Source: Leptolinea sp964446955 (GTDB taxonomy: Bacteria; Chloroflexota; Anaerolineae; Anaerolineales; Anaerolineaceae). From it: a stretch of DNA of 64,000 bases. Shown here one piece after another: positions 53,470-62,034 of this stretch (positions are counted from its first letter, which is position 1; every line of letters begins with the position of its first letter). A model generated the notes under the pieces. It saw only the letters and a list, made by a program, of their open reading frames with translations, was not told the origin of the DNA and made no database searches. The stretch is from positions 992,001 through 1,056,000 of the forward strand of contig CAYUQJ010000001.1 in assembly GCA_964446955.1 (NCBI GenBank), in the 5' to 3' direction. The position numbers were made by a program, and so were the translations under genes.

Positions 53470-54480
53470 TTACGGTAACGGTAAGGTAACGGTTTCATAA
53501 CGGGTAACAGGTTCTGCAAGTTCATAAATTGCCTTTCGATCTCCGGGATTAGTCCGCTTGATCTTGCCCTGTTTGGCAAGCGCATATATTCCCTGTTTAG
53601 CTCCGCCTGGAGTACATCCATTAGCAGCGGCCGTAATATCGGTTACGGTTGACGCGCCGTGTTCTGCAAGGTAACGCATCACATATAATTCACGTTCGCG
53701 GGTTTCTTCTTTTCGGCGGTCAGCGGGTTTCAGGTAAAATTCGCAGTCAGTCCAGACCGCTTCAGCTTCCCATCTTGCCCGCTCTATGTCACGTTCCTTC
53801 ATGGTCTTGAAACTAATAAAACTGCTTCCTTGTTCAGACTTTATTTCGATCATCAGATCAACCGCGCCCTTAATCGCGGATGATCCGCGATAGCCGCCGG
53901 TTTTGTTCGAATGGTGAATAACAATAATCGCCGCGTTGGTTACATCAGCAATTTTTTGTAAAGCGGTGAAGATCGGTTGTGTATCCTGCTTACTGTTTTC
54001 ATCCCCGGACATAACATCGCATAGGGCATCGATAAGGACTAATCCCGCGCCGGTTTCTTCAATAAGAGATTGAAGTAAAACGACATCATCAGGATCGTCT
54101 AACTTGAAATTAGCCCGGCACACGTATTCGAGATTGATATTTTCGTTACCTAATTCACCGCGGATAGCTTCACCCAGGCGGCGGGAAAGTCGTCTTTCGC
54201 CCGATTCCTCATCGATAATGAGGACTTTTGTTTTTGTTGTCTTAAAGCCTAACCAGTCTTTCCCCAGGTTTACACACACCGCAAGGGAAAGCATAGCGTA
54301 GGTTTTCTTAGACCCCGATTCACCATAAGGTAATATCAAATCGCCGCGGTGGATAAGTCCTTCTACCACTTCCTCTACCGGTGGTTGTGGTTGGAGTGCA
54401 TACGCGGCGTTATGGATCACATAACGCGGGCGTTCCTGCAATACGATTGTTTCAGGTGTTCGTAATTCGAGACTATCCAT
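53470..54480 (-). CDS. RepA/RecA-like AAA helicase
   Basis: 336 residues. Walker A is GESGSKKT (residues 53-60), a Walker B-like strand is VLIIDEESG, and GLVLIDALCDVMSGDEN with IVIHHSNKTGGYRGSSAIKGAVD gives the hexameric helicase signature. The C-terminus (about 270-325) is a winged helix. RepA-type helicases unwind plasmid and satellite origins. It overlaps the primase gene by 8 bp. The last codons lie in the repeat-rich DNA next to the candidate origin. Confidence 0.82.
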   Translation of the reverse strand: MDSLELRTPETIVLQERPRYVIHNAAYALQPQPPVEEVVEGLIHRGDLILPYGESGSKKTYAMLSLAVCVNLGKDWLGFKTTKTKVLIIDEESGERRLSRRLGEAIRGELGNENINLEYVCRANFKLDDPDDVVLLQSLIEETGAGLVLIDALCDVMSGDENSKQDTQPIFTALQKIADVTNAAIIVIHHSNKTGGYRGSSAIKGAVDLMIEIKSEQGSSFISFKTMKERDIERARWEAEAVWTDCEFYLKPADRRKEETRERELYVMRYLAEHGASTVTDITAAANGCTPGGAKQGIYALAKQGKIKRTNPGDRKAIYELAEPVTRYETVTLPLP

Positions 54481-55477
54481 TCATGGAATCCCCTGGAATT
54501 TTCCCGATGTTGGAATAAAGATATTCAACTACATCACCACCACCGATAAAATAATCGGTCAGGTCTTTGCCATGTGGCAACCTGTCCGCTTTGTAAAAGT
54601 GTTTGATCTTGCCTAATTCATCCGCTGCGGTCTGTCCGGGTTCGTCATTGTCATAAGCAATAATGACATCCTGAACGTTCCCCAGGATCGGTAAATAAAT
54701 ATCTTTCATACTTTGACCGGCGGGTAAACTCACATGCCCCACACCGGGCAAATGCTGCCAGCCTAGAAGCGCGTCCAGTTCGGACTCATACAAGATTGCG
54801 GTCAGGGCATCCGCGCAAGTTTTCCCACCGAATAGCCAGCCCTGAGAACCGCGTACCAGGTGGTATTTACTACCTTTGTCGTGTGGAATACGCCGGATCT
54901 TAATATAGTGAACCTGGTTATCAACGCAAGGAATAACTACCCCGGCGGGTAAACATATATCTTTACCAGTACCGCCCCACTCTTTAGCCGGTATATAAAC
55001 CGTAGTAGGATTTAAACCAATGTGAAATAACTCCAGGGTTTCATCATGCAGGCCGCGATTATGAAGCCATTCAAGAATGATTGTATTGTTAGGTTTTGTA
55101 AGGTTTTTGTCACATTCCTGAATGAACGCCCTTGCCCTGCTTTGCCATACATCGCGGTCAAATGGTTCTGGTTGATCCGGCGGTTTATTTGCAATACCTG
55201 TAAGGTTTTTCGCCCTTTGCACCGCTTCCGGGAAGGTGATATTTTCTTTCTTCATCAGGTAGGCAAAAACATCATGCCAGCGACCATCACCACACCCGCG
55301 ACACCACCACCGCCCGCCCTCAAAGAATGGTTGTATTCGGAAGCGGTCTTTTCCACCGCATAAAGGACAAGCGCCCGCCCATTCGCCGCCGCATGTATCG
55401 GCAACCTTCTTAAATTCCCCTGATATAACATTCAGTAAATTGATTGATCCGCGCAAGGCGTCCAGGTCGTTATCCAT
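54473..55477 (-). CDS. CHC2/Toprim DNA primase
   Basis: 334 residues. A CHC2-type zinc finger uses C37, C40, C59 and C62. A Toprim domain follows, with an acidic strand ILYESELDALLGW and VIIAYDNDEPGQTAA. The length and layout match plasmid and satellite primases that pair with a RepA-like helicase. It overlaps the excisionase gene by 8 bp and the helicase gene by 8 bp. Confidence 0.85.
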   Translation of the reverse strand: MDNDLDALRGSINLLNVISGEFKKVADTCGGEWAGACPLCGGKDRFRIQPFFEGGRWWCRGCGDGRWHDVFAYLMKKENITFPEAVQRAKNLTGIANKPPDQPEPFDRDVWQSRARAFIQECDKNLTKPNNTIILEWLHNRGLHDETLELFHIGLNPTTVYIPAKEWGGTGKDICLPAGVVIPCVDNQVHYIKIRRIPHDKGSKYHLVRGSQGWLFGGKTCADALTAILYESELDALLGWQHLPGVGHVSLPAGQSMKDIYLPILGNVQDVIIAYDNDEPGQTAADELGKIKHFYKADRLPHGKDLTDYFIGGGDVVEYLYSNIGKIPGDSMNG

Positions 55478-55673
55478 TTGCCCCGCCTTCCAGGTGGTCG
55501 GCTATGTGTTGCTCAAGATCACACAACCTAACACGCACCTTACTACCGCACCGATAAACTTTTAGCTCTCCGGTTTCCATCATCCGGTAAGCAGAAGCAA
55601 CACTACAATTCAGCCGGGTAGCAACATCAGCCGCCCTTAGCAGGGGTTCGTTAAATAATCTTGTTTCCATCAT
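55470..55673 (-). CDS. Excisionase-family helix-turn-helix protein
   Basis: 67 residues with a winged HTH of MerR/AlpA type: RAADVATRLNCSVASAYRMM, then GELKVYRCGSKVRVRLCDLEQ. Such proteins bend att DNA to favour excision, or regulate transcription. It overlaps the upstream RHH gene by 23 bp. Confidence 0.78.
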   Translation of the reverse strand: MMETRLFNEPLLRAADVATRLNCSVASAYRMMETGELKVYRCGSKVRVRLCDLEQHIADHLEGGANG

Positions 55674-55860
55674 TCACCCCTAACTTTTCAAGTTCGATCA
55701 ATCCGGCGGGAAGAAAACCGCGGCGGGCCGCTGCTTCCCGGACTGTCTCACGCAACATTTCGGACGGTGTACGCCGTTCACGCGTGGCTAAAATATGTAT
55801 GATCTCGTACTCTTCCGGCGATGCTCTAAAGCCAACTTGTTTTGTTTTTATCTGGGTCAT
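55651..55860 (-). CDS. Ribbon-helix-helix DNA-binding protein
   Basis: 69 residues. KQVGFRASPEEYEIIHILATRERRTPSEMLRE fits a CopG/Arc-type RHH fold, where the VGFRA strand contacts DNA. First gene of the leftward operon; SD AAGGA is 9 nt upstream. It is probably the autoregulator of the element. Confidence 0.72.
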   Translation of the reverse strand: MTQIKTKQVGFRASPEEYEIIHILATRERRTPSEMLRETVREAAARRGFLPAGLIELEKLGVNDGNKII

Positions 55861-55904
55861 TTTTCGTTTCCTTGTTATTCACCTGAATTACCATTTTTAG
55901 GAAT

Positions 55905-55932
55905 AAAAAAGAACCCTTCTGGGCTCTTTTTT
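55905..55932 (-). terminator. Intrinsic terminator after the sigma-like gene
   Basis: A stem (GAACCC with GGGCTC, one mismatch, extended by A/T pairs; TTCT loop) with a T run on the minus strand. It insulates the AT-rich gene from the main operon. Confidence 0.7.
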
Positions 55933-55969
55933 TACTTCTATAAATAGTCAGTTTGAAAAACTGGATTCG

Positions 55970-56797
55970 TTACATTATTTTTTCACGGATTTTGTCAATA
56001 ATCCTTTTTCTCCGTTGCCTCAAAGTGCCTTGTGGAATCCCTCGGGTTTCGGCGATTTTTTTAATATCACCTTGTTCAATAAAAAGTAATTCCATATCCT
56101 CTGAAGAAATATTTAAATCTGCTATAGCTTTTTTAACATCCGAAATATTTAATTGATCCTCTGATTCTGCTCGATTTTCTGCCAAGTTTATAATCGCATA
56201 TTTCTTTTTAGCAAACGGGTCAAGTTCCTGATCTTCTTGAAGTTTAAATTCTCGTTTTTCATTTTCTTTTTTATTTTTATATTCATCAGTATTGAAAATA
56301 ATACCTCCCAATAATGATCTTTCAATTTCATTTTTTACAGCGGCAAGAAGTAATCCCCTTCGTTTTTGTTTTTGTCGCGATCCATCTTGAAATATTGTTT
56401 CTAAAGTAAAATTTTTATATACCTTTGGATCATTCAAACTTATAATCAATGCGCTTGCTACTAGGTCAATCCAATCAGGCCTGTTTTCAATATCTGGGAA
56501 AACATTTCTGATGGTTGTCTCTAAGTTGACAAGTCCTTCAGCAAAGAATAAGCACCTTTTCGGAAAATAAATTTCAAGAAGTTTGCGCCCCATTGTTCGC
56601 TTATTCATTAGTGCCCCAAATGGTATTTTTTTTCCCTTTGAATAATCCTCTTTCTGTCCAGTCATTGCATAGTCGCATAACCGTAGATAGTATTGTCTTT
56701 TTTCATCAATGGCGATAATTCGTTCTCTCGCTTCAGTATCACCATCTTTAGCAAGTTCTTCTAATTCCCCGTAAGACGTTATGTCGTAATCAATCAT
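55970..56797 (-). CDS. AT-rich protein with sigma-like C-terminal HTH
   Basis: 275 residues from ATG 56797; the frame opens at 56854, but a TATAAT at 56858-56853 would place transcription start inside that extension. The N-terminal two thirds are helical with LPxF-like stretches but no recognised domain. The end (DIKKIAETRGIPQGTLRQRRKRIIDKIREKI) reads as a sigma-70 region 4-type HTH. It is clearly more AT-rich than the rest of the element and is transcribed separately, so it may be cargo or the master switch. I do not recognise it. Confidence 0.55.
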   Translation of the reverse strand: MIDYDITSYGELEELAKDGDTEARERIIAIDEKRQYYLRLCDYAMTGQKEDYSKGKKIPFGALMNKRTMGRKLLEIYFPKRCLFFAEGLVNLETTIRNVFPDIENRPDWIDLVASALIISLNDPKVYKNFTLETIFQDGSRQKQKRRGLLLAAVKNEIERSLLGGIIFNTDEYKNKKENEKREFKLQEDQELDPFAKKKYAIINLAENRAESEDQLNISDVKKAIADLNISSEDMELLFIEQGDIKKIAETRGIPQGTLRQRRKRIIDKIREKIM

Positions 56798-56972
56798 TTG
56801 TTGCAACCATGATGCGATTTTCAAAAAGCGGATTTTTGGGATGTGTAAAAACATTATAAGAATTCAACATATGATAGAATTTTACGCCTTTTGAGTGTGG
56901 AAAAGGGTATAATTTGCCCGTTTTAAGACACTCATTCAACCTATTGTAGGGATGATAGATAGCTAGTATTAG

Positions 56973-57024
56973 CTTAGGATCATGTGTCGAAAGGCGTAAG
57001 GGTTCAAGTCCCTTCATCCCCACT
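56973..57024 (+). repeat. Right attachment repeat (att core)
   Basis: Identical 52-bp copy of the tRNA-Leu 3' half. It lacks the 5' part and is not a functional tRNA. It ends 32 bp before the tig start. Confidence 0.93.
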
Positions 57025-57056
57025 GTGACCTCAATATTTTTAGAAGGAATGTACCT

Positions 57057-58496
57057 TTGAAACTTGAAACAACTCCCCGTGATGACCATCAGGTCAATGT
57101 AGTAGCGGAATTTGAGAATTCCGACCTCGAAGCCTATATGCATAGAGCCGCCCGTCGCATTGCCGAACGGACAAAGATTCCAGGGTTTCGCCCCGGAAAA
57201 GCCCCTTATCCCGTAGTTCTTCGCATGTTCGGTGATGAAGCCATCCGTGAACAGGCCATAGAAATCCTGGTTGACGATAAATATCCCGCCATTCTGGATG
57301 AGGCAAAAATCGAAGCTTCCGGTTCCGGAAAGCTGGATGATATCATCAGCACCGATCCCCCGAAATTTTCATTCACCATTCCGCTCGCACCGGTTGTAAC
57401 CCTTGGCAATCTGTCTTCTGTCAAAAAAGAATATGTTGAACCGGTAATCACCGATACGCAGGTTGATGAAGCCATCAAACGGGTGCTCAACAGCTACGCG
57501 ACTCCCACCGACGTTGACCGCCCCGCGAAAGAAGGCGATTTGGTCAACATGGAACTTTCAGCCGATTACGTGAAAGCCCCGGAAGGTGAAGATAAATCTT
57601 TCATCGCCAAATCACCCCATCAGGCGATCATCGGCGACAATGACATGCACAAGGAAACCTGGCCATTCGAAGGTTTTTCAACCAACGTTATTGGAATGAA
57701 AGCCGGTGAAACCAAGTCGTTCACACACACATACCCCAAAGACTCCCCTGTTGAAAAATTACAGGGCAAGAAATTGGAGTTCACCGTAGAATTGAAATCT
57801 GTTCAGGAACTCGTGTTACCTGAAATGAACGAAGAATTTGTTATGAAGATCGGCCAGTTCCAGACTGTTGACGACTTCAAAGCATACATGCGCCGCCGTA
57901 TGGAAGCTGACGCGAAAACGGAATACGATAACACCTATTTCGACGAACTTCTCGATGAAATGGTAGGCCTGAGCTCTTTCAAATATGCTCCGCACATGTT
58001 GGATGAAGAGATCCATTCCGTTCAGCATTCCCTGCAAGACACGTTATCACAACAACGCATGGATCTTGAAACGTACCTAAAAGTCCGAAAATTGACCATG
58101 GATGAGCTTATCGAAAAGGAACTTAAACCCATGGCGGTTAAACGCCTGGAACGTTCCCTCCTGGTAACTGAGGTCAGCAAAAAAGAAGACCTCAAACCAT
58201 CTGATGAAGAACTGGAAAACTCCTTCCATCAAACAGTCAATGAGATCAGCATGTCTTACAACCCAAAGGACATGAAGAAAAATTTCTCCAACAAGAATTT
58301 CAGCCAGGCAGTCGCTTTTGAAGCGGCAAACCGGGCAATGAATCGCAAAGTACTGGAACATCTACGCGATATGGCATCTGGTAAGCAAACCGGCAAAACA
58401 TCCAAAGAAAAATCAGCGGTTAGTGAAGCCAAACCAAAGAAAACCACCCGTGCCAAAAAAGCCAGTACAGAAGAAAACACGGAAACAGCCGCGTAA
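57057..58496 (+). CDS. tig: Trigger factor
   Basis: 479 residues from TTG 57057, with AGAAGGA 8 nt upstream. The ribosome-binding domain has the GFRPGKAP signature (residues 42-49). A PPIase-like domain (about 150-235) and a long helical C-terminal chaperone domain follow, with a basic Lys/Ala-rich tail. It binds nascent chains at the tunnel exit. clpP starts 32 bp downstream. Element insertion just upstream may have changed its promoter. Confidence 0.93.
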   Translation: MKLETTPRDDHQVNVVAEFENSDLEAYMHRAARRIAERTKIPGFRPGKAPYPVVLRMFGDEAIREQAIEILVDDKYPAILDEAKIEASGSGKLDDIISTDPPKFSFTIPLAPVVTLGNLSSVKKEYVEPVITDTQVDEAIKRVLNSYATPTDVDRPAKEGDLVNMELSADYVKAPEGEDKSFIAKSPHQAIIGDNDMHKETWPFEGFSTNVIGMKAGETKSFTHTYPKDSPVEKLQGKKLEFTVELKSVQELVLPEMNEEFVMKIGQFQTVDDFKAYMRRRMEADAKTEYDNTYFDELLDEMVGLSSFKYAPHMLDEEIHSVQHSLQDTLSQQRMDLETYLKVRKLTMDELIEKELKPMAVKRLERSLLVTEVSKKEDLKPSDEELENSFHQTVNEISMSYNPKDMKKNFSNKNFSQAVAFEAANRAMNRKVLEHLRDMASGKQTGKTSKEKSAVSEAKPKKTTRAKKASTEENTETAA

Positions 58497-58528
58497 ATGT
58501 CGGTTGTATGTTCTCTAAAGGAGCCCGA

Positions 58529-59134
58529 ATGAAAAACTCGACGTTCAGTTCAGTGATCCCGATGGTTATTGAGTCATCCGGCCGCGGGGAACGGGCCTAC
58601 GATATCTATTCCCTGCTGCTCAAAGAACGGATCATATTCCTCGGAACACCCATTGATGAGCAAGTCGCGAATCTGATTGTGGCCCAGTTGCTCTATTTGA
58701 GCCACGAAGATCCGGACAAGAGTATTCAAATGTACATCAATTCTCCTGGAGGTCAGATCTATGCCGGTCTGGCCATTCTGGATACCATGAAAATGATTCC
58801 CAACAAAATCAGCACAGTAGCAGTGGGTGTAACCGCTTCATTTGGCACCGTTCTGCTTGCGGCTGGAACCAAAGGTCAGCGTTTTGCCTTACCTCACGCT
58901 ACCATCCACATGCATCAACCGCTGGGTGGTGCGCAAGGGCAGGCGTCAGATATCGAGATTCAGGCCAAAGAGATCCTGCGTCTTAAAGCCCGTCTGAACG
59001 AGATTATGTCTGAAGCTACCGGACAAACCCTGGAGGTGATCGAGCGTGACACAGAACGTGATTACTACCTCGACGCGCAGGCTGCCGTGGATTACGGACT
59101 GGTTGACCAGATACTGAAATCCCCGGAAAAATAA
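58529..59134 (+). CDS. clpP: ATP-dependent Clp protease proteolytic subunit
   Basis: 201 residues from ATG 58529, with AAAGGAG 5 nt upstream. The catalytic triad is Ser in GVTASFGTVLLAAG, His in ATIHMHQP and Asp in RDYYLDAQAAVDYG. The nucleophile motif reads TASFG instead of the usual AASMG, but Ser is kept. It forms the proteolytic chamber used with ClpX or ClpA; no clpX is next to it. tig-clpP order is conserved in many bacteria. Confidence 0.93.
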   Translation: MKNSTFSSVIPMVIESSGRGERAYDIYSLLLKERIIFLGTPIDEQVANLIVAQLLYLSHEDPDKSIQMYINSPGGQIYAGLAILDTMKMIPNKISTVAVGVTASFGTVLLAAGTKGQRFALPHATIHMHQPLGGAQGQASDIEIQAKEILRLKARLNEIMSEATGQTLEVIERDTERDYYLDAQAAVDYGLVDQILKSPEK

Positions 59135-59158
59135 TTCCACAATCGAATTACAATAAAG

Positions 59159-59183
59159 GCCGGTGACTATCCACCGGCTTTTA
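59159..59183 (+). terminator. Intrinsic terminator of clpP
   Basis: A 7-bp stem GCCGGTG/CACCGGC (59159-59165 with 59172-59178) is followed by TTTTA. Confidence 0.7.
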
Positions 59184-59208
59184 TTATGATTATTGATAGG
59201 GAGATACG

Positions 59209-59994
59209 ATGATCCAAACATTAAAACCTGCAATTCGCGGCTTAATCCTTGATATGGACGGGGTTCTCTACCAGGGGAATGAACCGCTGGGTGATCTACC
59301 GGCGTTATTCGGCAGGATAAAGGAACAGGGTTTACGTGTGATCATGGCGACAAACAACGCCATTAGAAATTCCGATGAGCACCGTGAAAAGATGCGTTCA
59401 TTCGGTGTTGAGCTTGAACCATGGCAGGTCATAAATTCCATGCAGGTTGTCGTTGAGCTGCTCAAGCGAAAATTTCCCAAAGGTGGCCCTATATTCGCTG
59501 TAGTCAGTTCTTCCACAATGAAAGCTTTTGAAGATGCCGGCTATTACAATGATGAGAAAGACGCTCAAGCGGTTATAGTCGGGCTAGACCGCCAAGTCAC
59601 ATATGAGAAGTTGGAGACGGCAACCCTTCTGGTACGATCCGGTCGGATGTACATTGGCACCAATCCCGATGCTTCCTTCCCTACCCCAAGAGGATTGTTG
59701 CCAGGCGCAGGGTCGATCATCGCGGCCGTAACCACTGCTTCCGGTGTGCAACCGCGTTTTGCCGGCAAACCGGAACCATCCATGTATCAGATTTGCATGG
59801 AACGGTTGGGAACCACGCCTGAGACCACACTGGCTATTGGAGACCGGTTGGATACCGATATCCTCGGTGGAAACCGCGCCTGCTGCCGTACAGGGCTGGT
59901 CATGAGCGGTGTGACATCTCATGAAGAACTCTCAAAATGGGAACCAAAACCCGATCTGGTAGCGGAAGACCTTTGGAAAATGCTCGGGATATAA
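59209..59994 (+). CDS. HAD-IIA family phosphatase (NagD-like)
   Basis: 261 residues, SD GGGAG. Motif I is LILDMDGVLYQG, motif II TNNAIRNS, motif III lysine in GKPEPSMYQI, and motif IV IGDRLDTDILGG. The large C2 cap matches NagD/PNPP-like sugar and nucleotide phosphatases. The substrate is unknown. rlmN starts 5 bp after its stop. Confidence 0.85.
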   Translation: MIQTLKPAIRGLILDMDGVLYQGNEPLGDLPALFGRIKEQGLRVIMATNNAIRNSDEHREKMRSFGVELEPWQVINSMQVVVELLKRKFPKGGPIFAVVSSSTMKAFEDAGYYNDEKDAQAVIVGLDRQVTYEKLETATLLVRSGRMYIGTNPDASFPTPRGLLPGAGSIIAAVTTASGVQPRFAGKPEPSMYQICMERLGTTPETTLAIGDRLDTDILGGNRACCRTGLVMSGVTSHEELSKWEPKPDLVAEDLWKMLGI

Positions 59995-59999
59995 CAGAT

Positions 60000-61046
60000 A
60001 TGCCGTTTCCATTAATCTATGACCTTGATCGCAACGGAATAAAGGATCTACTGGCTGAGTGGAATCAACCGGCATTCCGTGTCAATCAGATTTGGGATGG
60101 GATCTACCGAAATTTAAAAACGACCCCATCAGAATGGAGCAATCTGCCATCCAGTCTGAAAGAATTACTTACGGCTAGAACCAGGTTCACAGGGCTCAAT
60201 CCGGTTGATGAACAAAAATCCACCGATGGTCAAACGGTCAAGACCTTATTCAAAACATTTGATGGACACCCTGTTGAAACCGTGTTGATGAAATATGATC
60301 AACGCCGCACCCTGTGTATTTCCTCGCAGGCCGGGTGCGCCATGGGATGCGTTTTCTGTGCTACCGGACAATTGGGTTTTTTTCGAAATCTAACCAGCGG
60401 GGAAATTGTTGAACAGGTGCTTTATTTCGCCCGACAGCTAAAAGCAGAGAACGATGTGGTAACCAACGTTGTGGTTATGGGTATGGGTGAACCATTCCAT
60501 AATTACGACAATACACTGGCGGCAATTGATTGTCTAAATGACCAGCGCGGATTCAACCTGGGTGCACGGCGATTTACGATTTCAACAGTAGGAATAATCC
60601 CCATGATCAGGCAATTTGCCGGTGAGAGACGGCAGGTGAATCTTGCGGTCAGCCTTCACGCAGCCAATGATACATTGCGTTCAGAGTTGCTACCCATTAA
60701 TAAAAAATTTCCGCTTTCAGAACTGATACCAGTCTGCCATGAATATGTCGAAACGACTGGAAGGCGCATTACTTTTGAATGGGCACTCATCCAAGATGTC
60801 AATGACCGTCCACAGGATGCCCGGGAACTGACAAATTTGATCCGTGGAATGAATTGTCATGTAAATGTTATCCCATTGAACCCAACCCATTCTTTCTCCG
60901 GACAGGCAACCTCTGCCAACCGGGCCAGACAATTCGCAGATGAATTGGATTCGGCGGGAATTCCCTGCACCATTCGCCTTCGCCGTGGTATTGACATTCA
61001 GGCGGGCTGTGGACAGCTTGCAGGAAAGCACCAAAAAATTGCGTGA
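60000..61046 (+). CDS. rlmN: 23S rRNA (adenine2503-C2)-methyltransferase
   Basis: 348 residues from ATG 60000; an upstream in-frame opening lies inside the HAD gene. The radical SAM cluster is C113, C117, C120 (CAMGCVFC). MGMGEPFHNYDN and the C-terminal Cys in GIDIQAGCGQL, which forms the methyl-carrying intermediate, are present. It methylates C2 of A2503 in 23S rRNA and A37 of some tRNAs. Confidence 0.92.
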   Translation: MPFPLIYDLDRNGIKDLLAEWNQPAFRVNQIWDGIYRNLKTTPSEWSNLPSSLKELLTARTRFTGLNPVDEQKSTDGQTVKTLFKTFDGHPVETVLMKYDQRRTLCISSQAGCAMGCVFCATGQLGFFRNLTSGEIVEQVLYFARQLKAENDVVTNVVVMGMGEPFHNYDNTLAAIDCLNDQRGFNLGARRFTISTVGIIPMIRQFAGERRQVNLAVSLHAANDTLRSELLPINKKFPLSELIPVCHEYVETTGRRITFEWALIQDVNDRPQDARELTNLIRGMNCHVNVIPLNPTHSFSGQATSANRARQFADELDSAGIPCTIRLRRGIDIQAGCGQLAGKHQKIA

Positions 61047-61060
61047 AATCGTTCGATATC

Positions 61061-61091
61061 TGTACATCGTGATAAATCTGTAAGGTATAAT
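61061..61091 (+). promoter_or_regulatory. Promoter of ftsY (leaderless arrangement)
   Basis: TGTACA (61061-61066), 19-bp spacer, perfect TATAAT (61086-61091). The GTG start is only 9 nt after the -10 box. Confidence 0.6.
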
Positions 61092-61099
61092 ACGCACCC

Positions 61100-62011
61100 G
61101 TGGCAGACATATTTTCGAAATGGATTAGTGGTCTTGAACGCACTCGAAAGCAAACTTTCGGGCGAATAAGTTCATTACTGGGCACCAGTGAGATTGACGA
61201 CAACACGTGGGATGAGCTGGAAGCCGCGTTGATTCAGGCAGATATGGGGCTGGCGACAACCCAGTCGGTTATTGAATCACTGCGGGAAGCCGTTCAATCA
61301 GAAGGTCTTACAAGAGCCGACGAACTGCAAAATGTTCTTCGAAATGAGTTAATCAAACGACTGGATCCGATACCTGACGAACCCTTTCCTGAAGCCCACC
61401 CGGCAGTGATACTTCTGGTTGGTGTTAATGGATCAGGCAAAACGACCACCGCAGCAAAACTGGGCAACCGGTTTACTTTATCCGGGAAAAAGGTACTTCT
61501 GGCAGCCGCGGATACCTTCCGGGCAGCAGCCGTCGATCAGTTGCAGGTATGGGCAGATCGCCTAAATTTACCGGTCATCGCCGGTCAAACAGGCGGCGAT
61601 CCAGGAGCTGTGGCATATGATTCTGTTGAAGCGGCCAAAGCCCGCGCGATGGATGTCTTGCTCATTGACACCGCCGGCAGATTACATACCCGCTACAATC
61701 TCATGGAAGAATTAAAAAAGGTTTACCGCGTGGTCGGAAAGGCCATGCCAGGCGCACCTCATGGTGTATGGCTGGTTTTGGACGCAACAACAGGCCAGAA
61801 TGCCCTGCAGCAAGCCCGCTCATTCCACCAGACCGCCCCTGTTACCGGCGTTATTCTGACCAAACTCGATTCATCCGCTCGCGGTGGTATGGCTTTTGCC
61901 ATCCAACAGGAGCTTCACGTTCCCATCCTTTTTGCCGGTCTGGGTGAAAAACCGGATGATTTGCAACCGTTCAATAGAGAAGAATTTGTCAACGGCATTC
62001 TGGCCGTGTAG
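61100..62011 (+). CDS. ftsY: Signal recognition particle receptor FtsY
   Basis: 303 residues from GTG 61100, with no SD. The NG domain is complete: GVNGSGKTTTAAKLG (G1), DTFRAAAVDQL, DTAGRL (G3), TKLDSSARGG (G4) and a final GLGEKPDDLQPF. The acidic A domain is missing; the short N-terminal helix MADIFSKWISGLERT probably binds the membrane. It receives SRP-ribosome complexes at the membrane. Confidence 0.95.
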   Translation: MADIFSKWISGLERTRKQTFGRISSLLGTSEIDDNTWDELEAALIQADMGLATTQSVIESLREAVQSEGLTRADELQNVLRNELIKRLDPIPDEPFPEAHPAVILLVGVNGSGKTTTAAKLGNRFTLSGKKVLLAAADTFRAAAVDQLQVWADRLNLPVIAGQTGGDPGAVAYDSVEAAKARAMDVLLIDTAGRLHTRYNLMEELKKVYRVVGKAMPGAPHGVWLVLDATTGQNALQQARSFHQTAPVTGVILTKLDSSARGGMAFAIQQELHVPILFAGLGEKPDDLQPFNREEFVNGILAV

Positions 62012-62034
62012 AACAGAAATTGGAGTTGGAAACC

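Larger units (their letters stand above)
48553..57024. mobile_element. Integrated phage-satellite-like element in tRNA-Leu
   Basis: Bounded by a perfect 52-bp direct repeat of the tRNA 3' half (48553-48604 and 56973-57024), giving a unit of 8420 bp. All genes read leftward, towards the tRNA. The content is an integrase, a 56-residue protein, a coiled-coil protein, terminase large and small subunits, helicase, primase, an excisionase-like protein, a ribbon-helix-helix protein and an AT-rich sigma-like gene. Overlaps of 4-23 bp couple most of them. No head, portal, protease, tail or lysis genes are present. The replication plus packaging set without structural genes suggests a satellite that uses a helper phage's capsid. 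Confidence 0.88.

Noticed and set aside
56973..57024. Second tRNA-Leu gene
   Set aside because: Only the 3' half is present; there is no 5' acceptor arm or D arm. It is an att copy.
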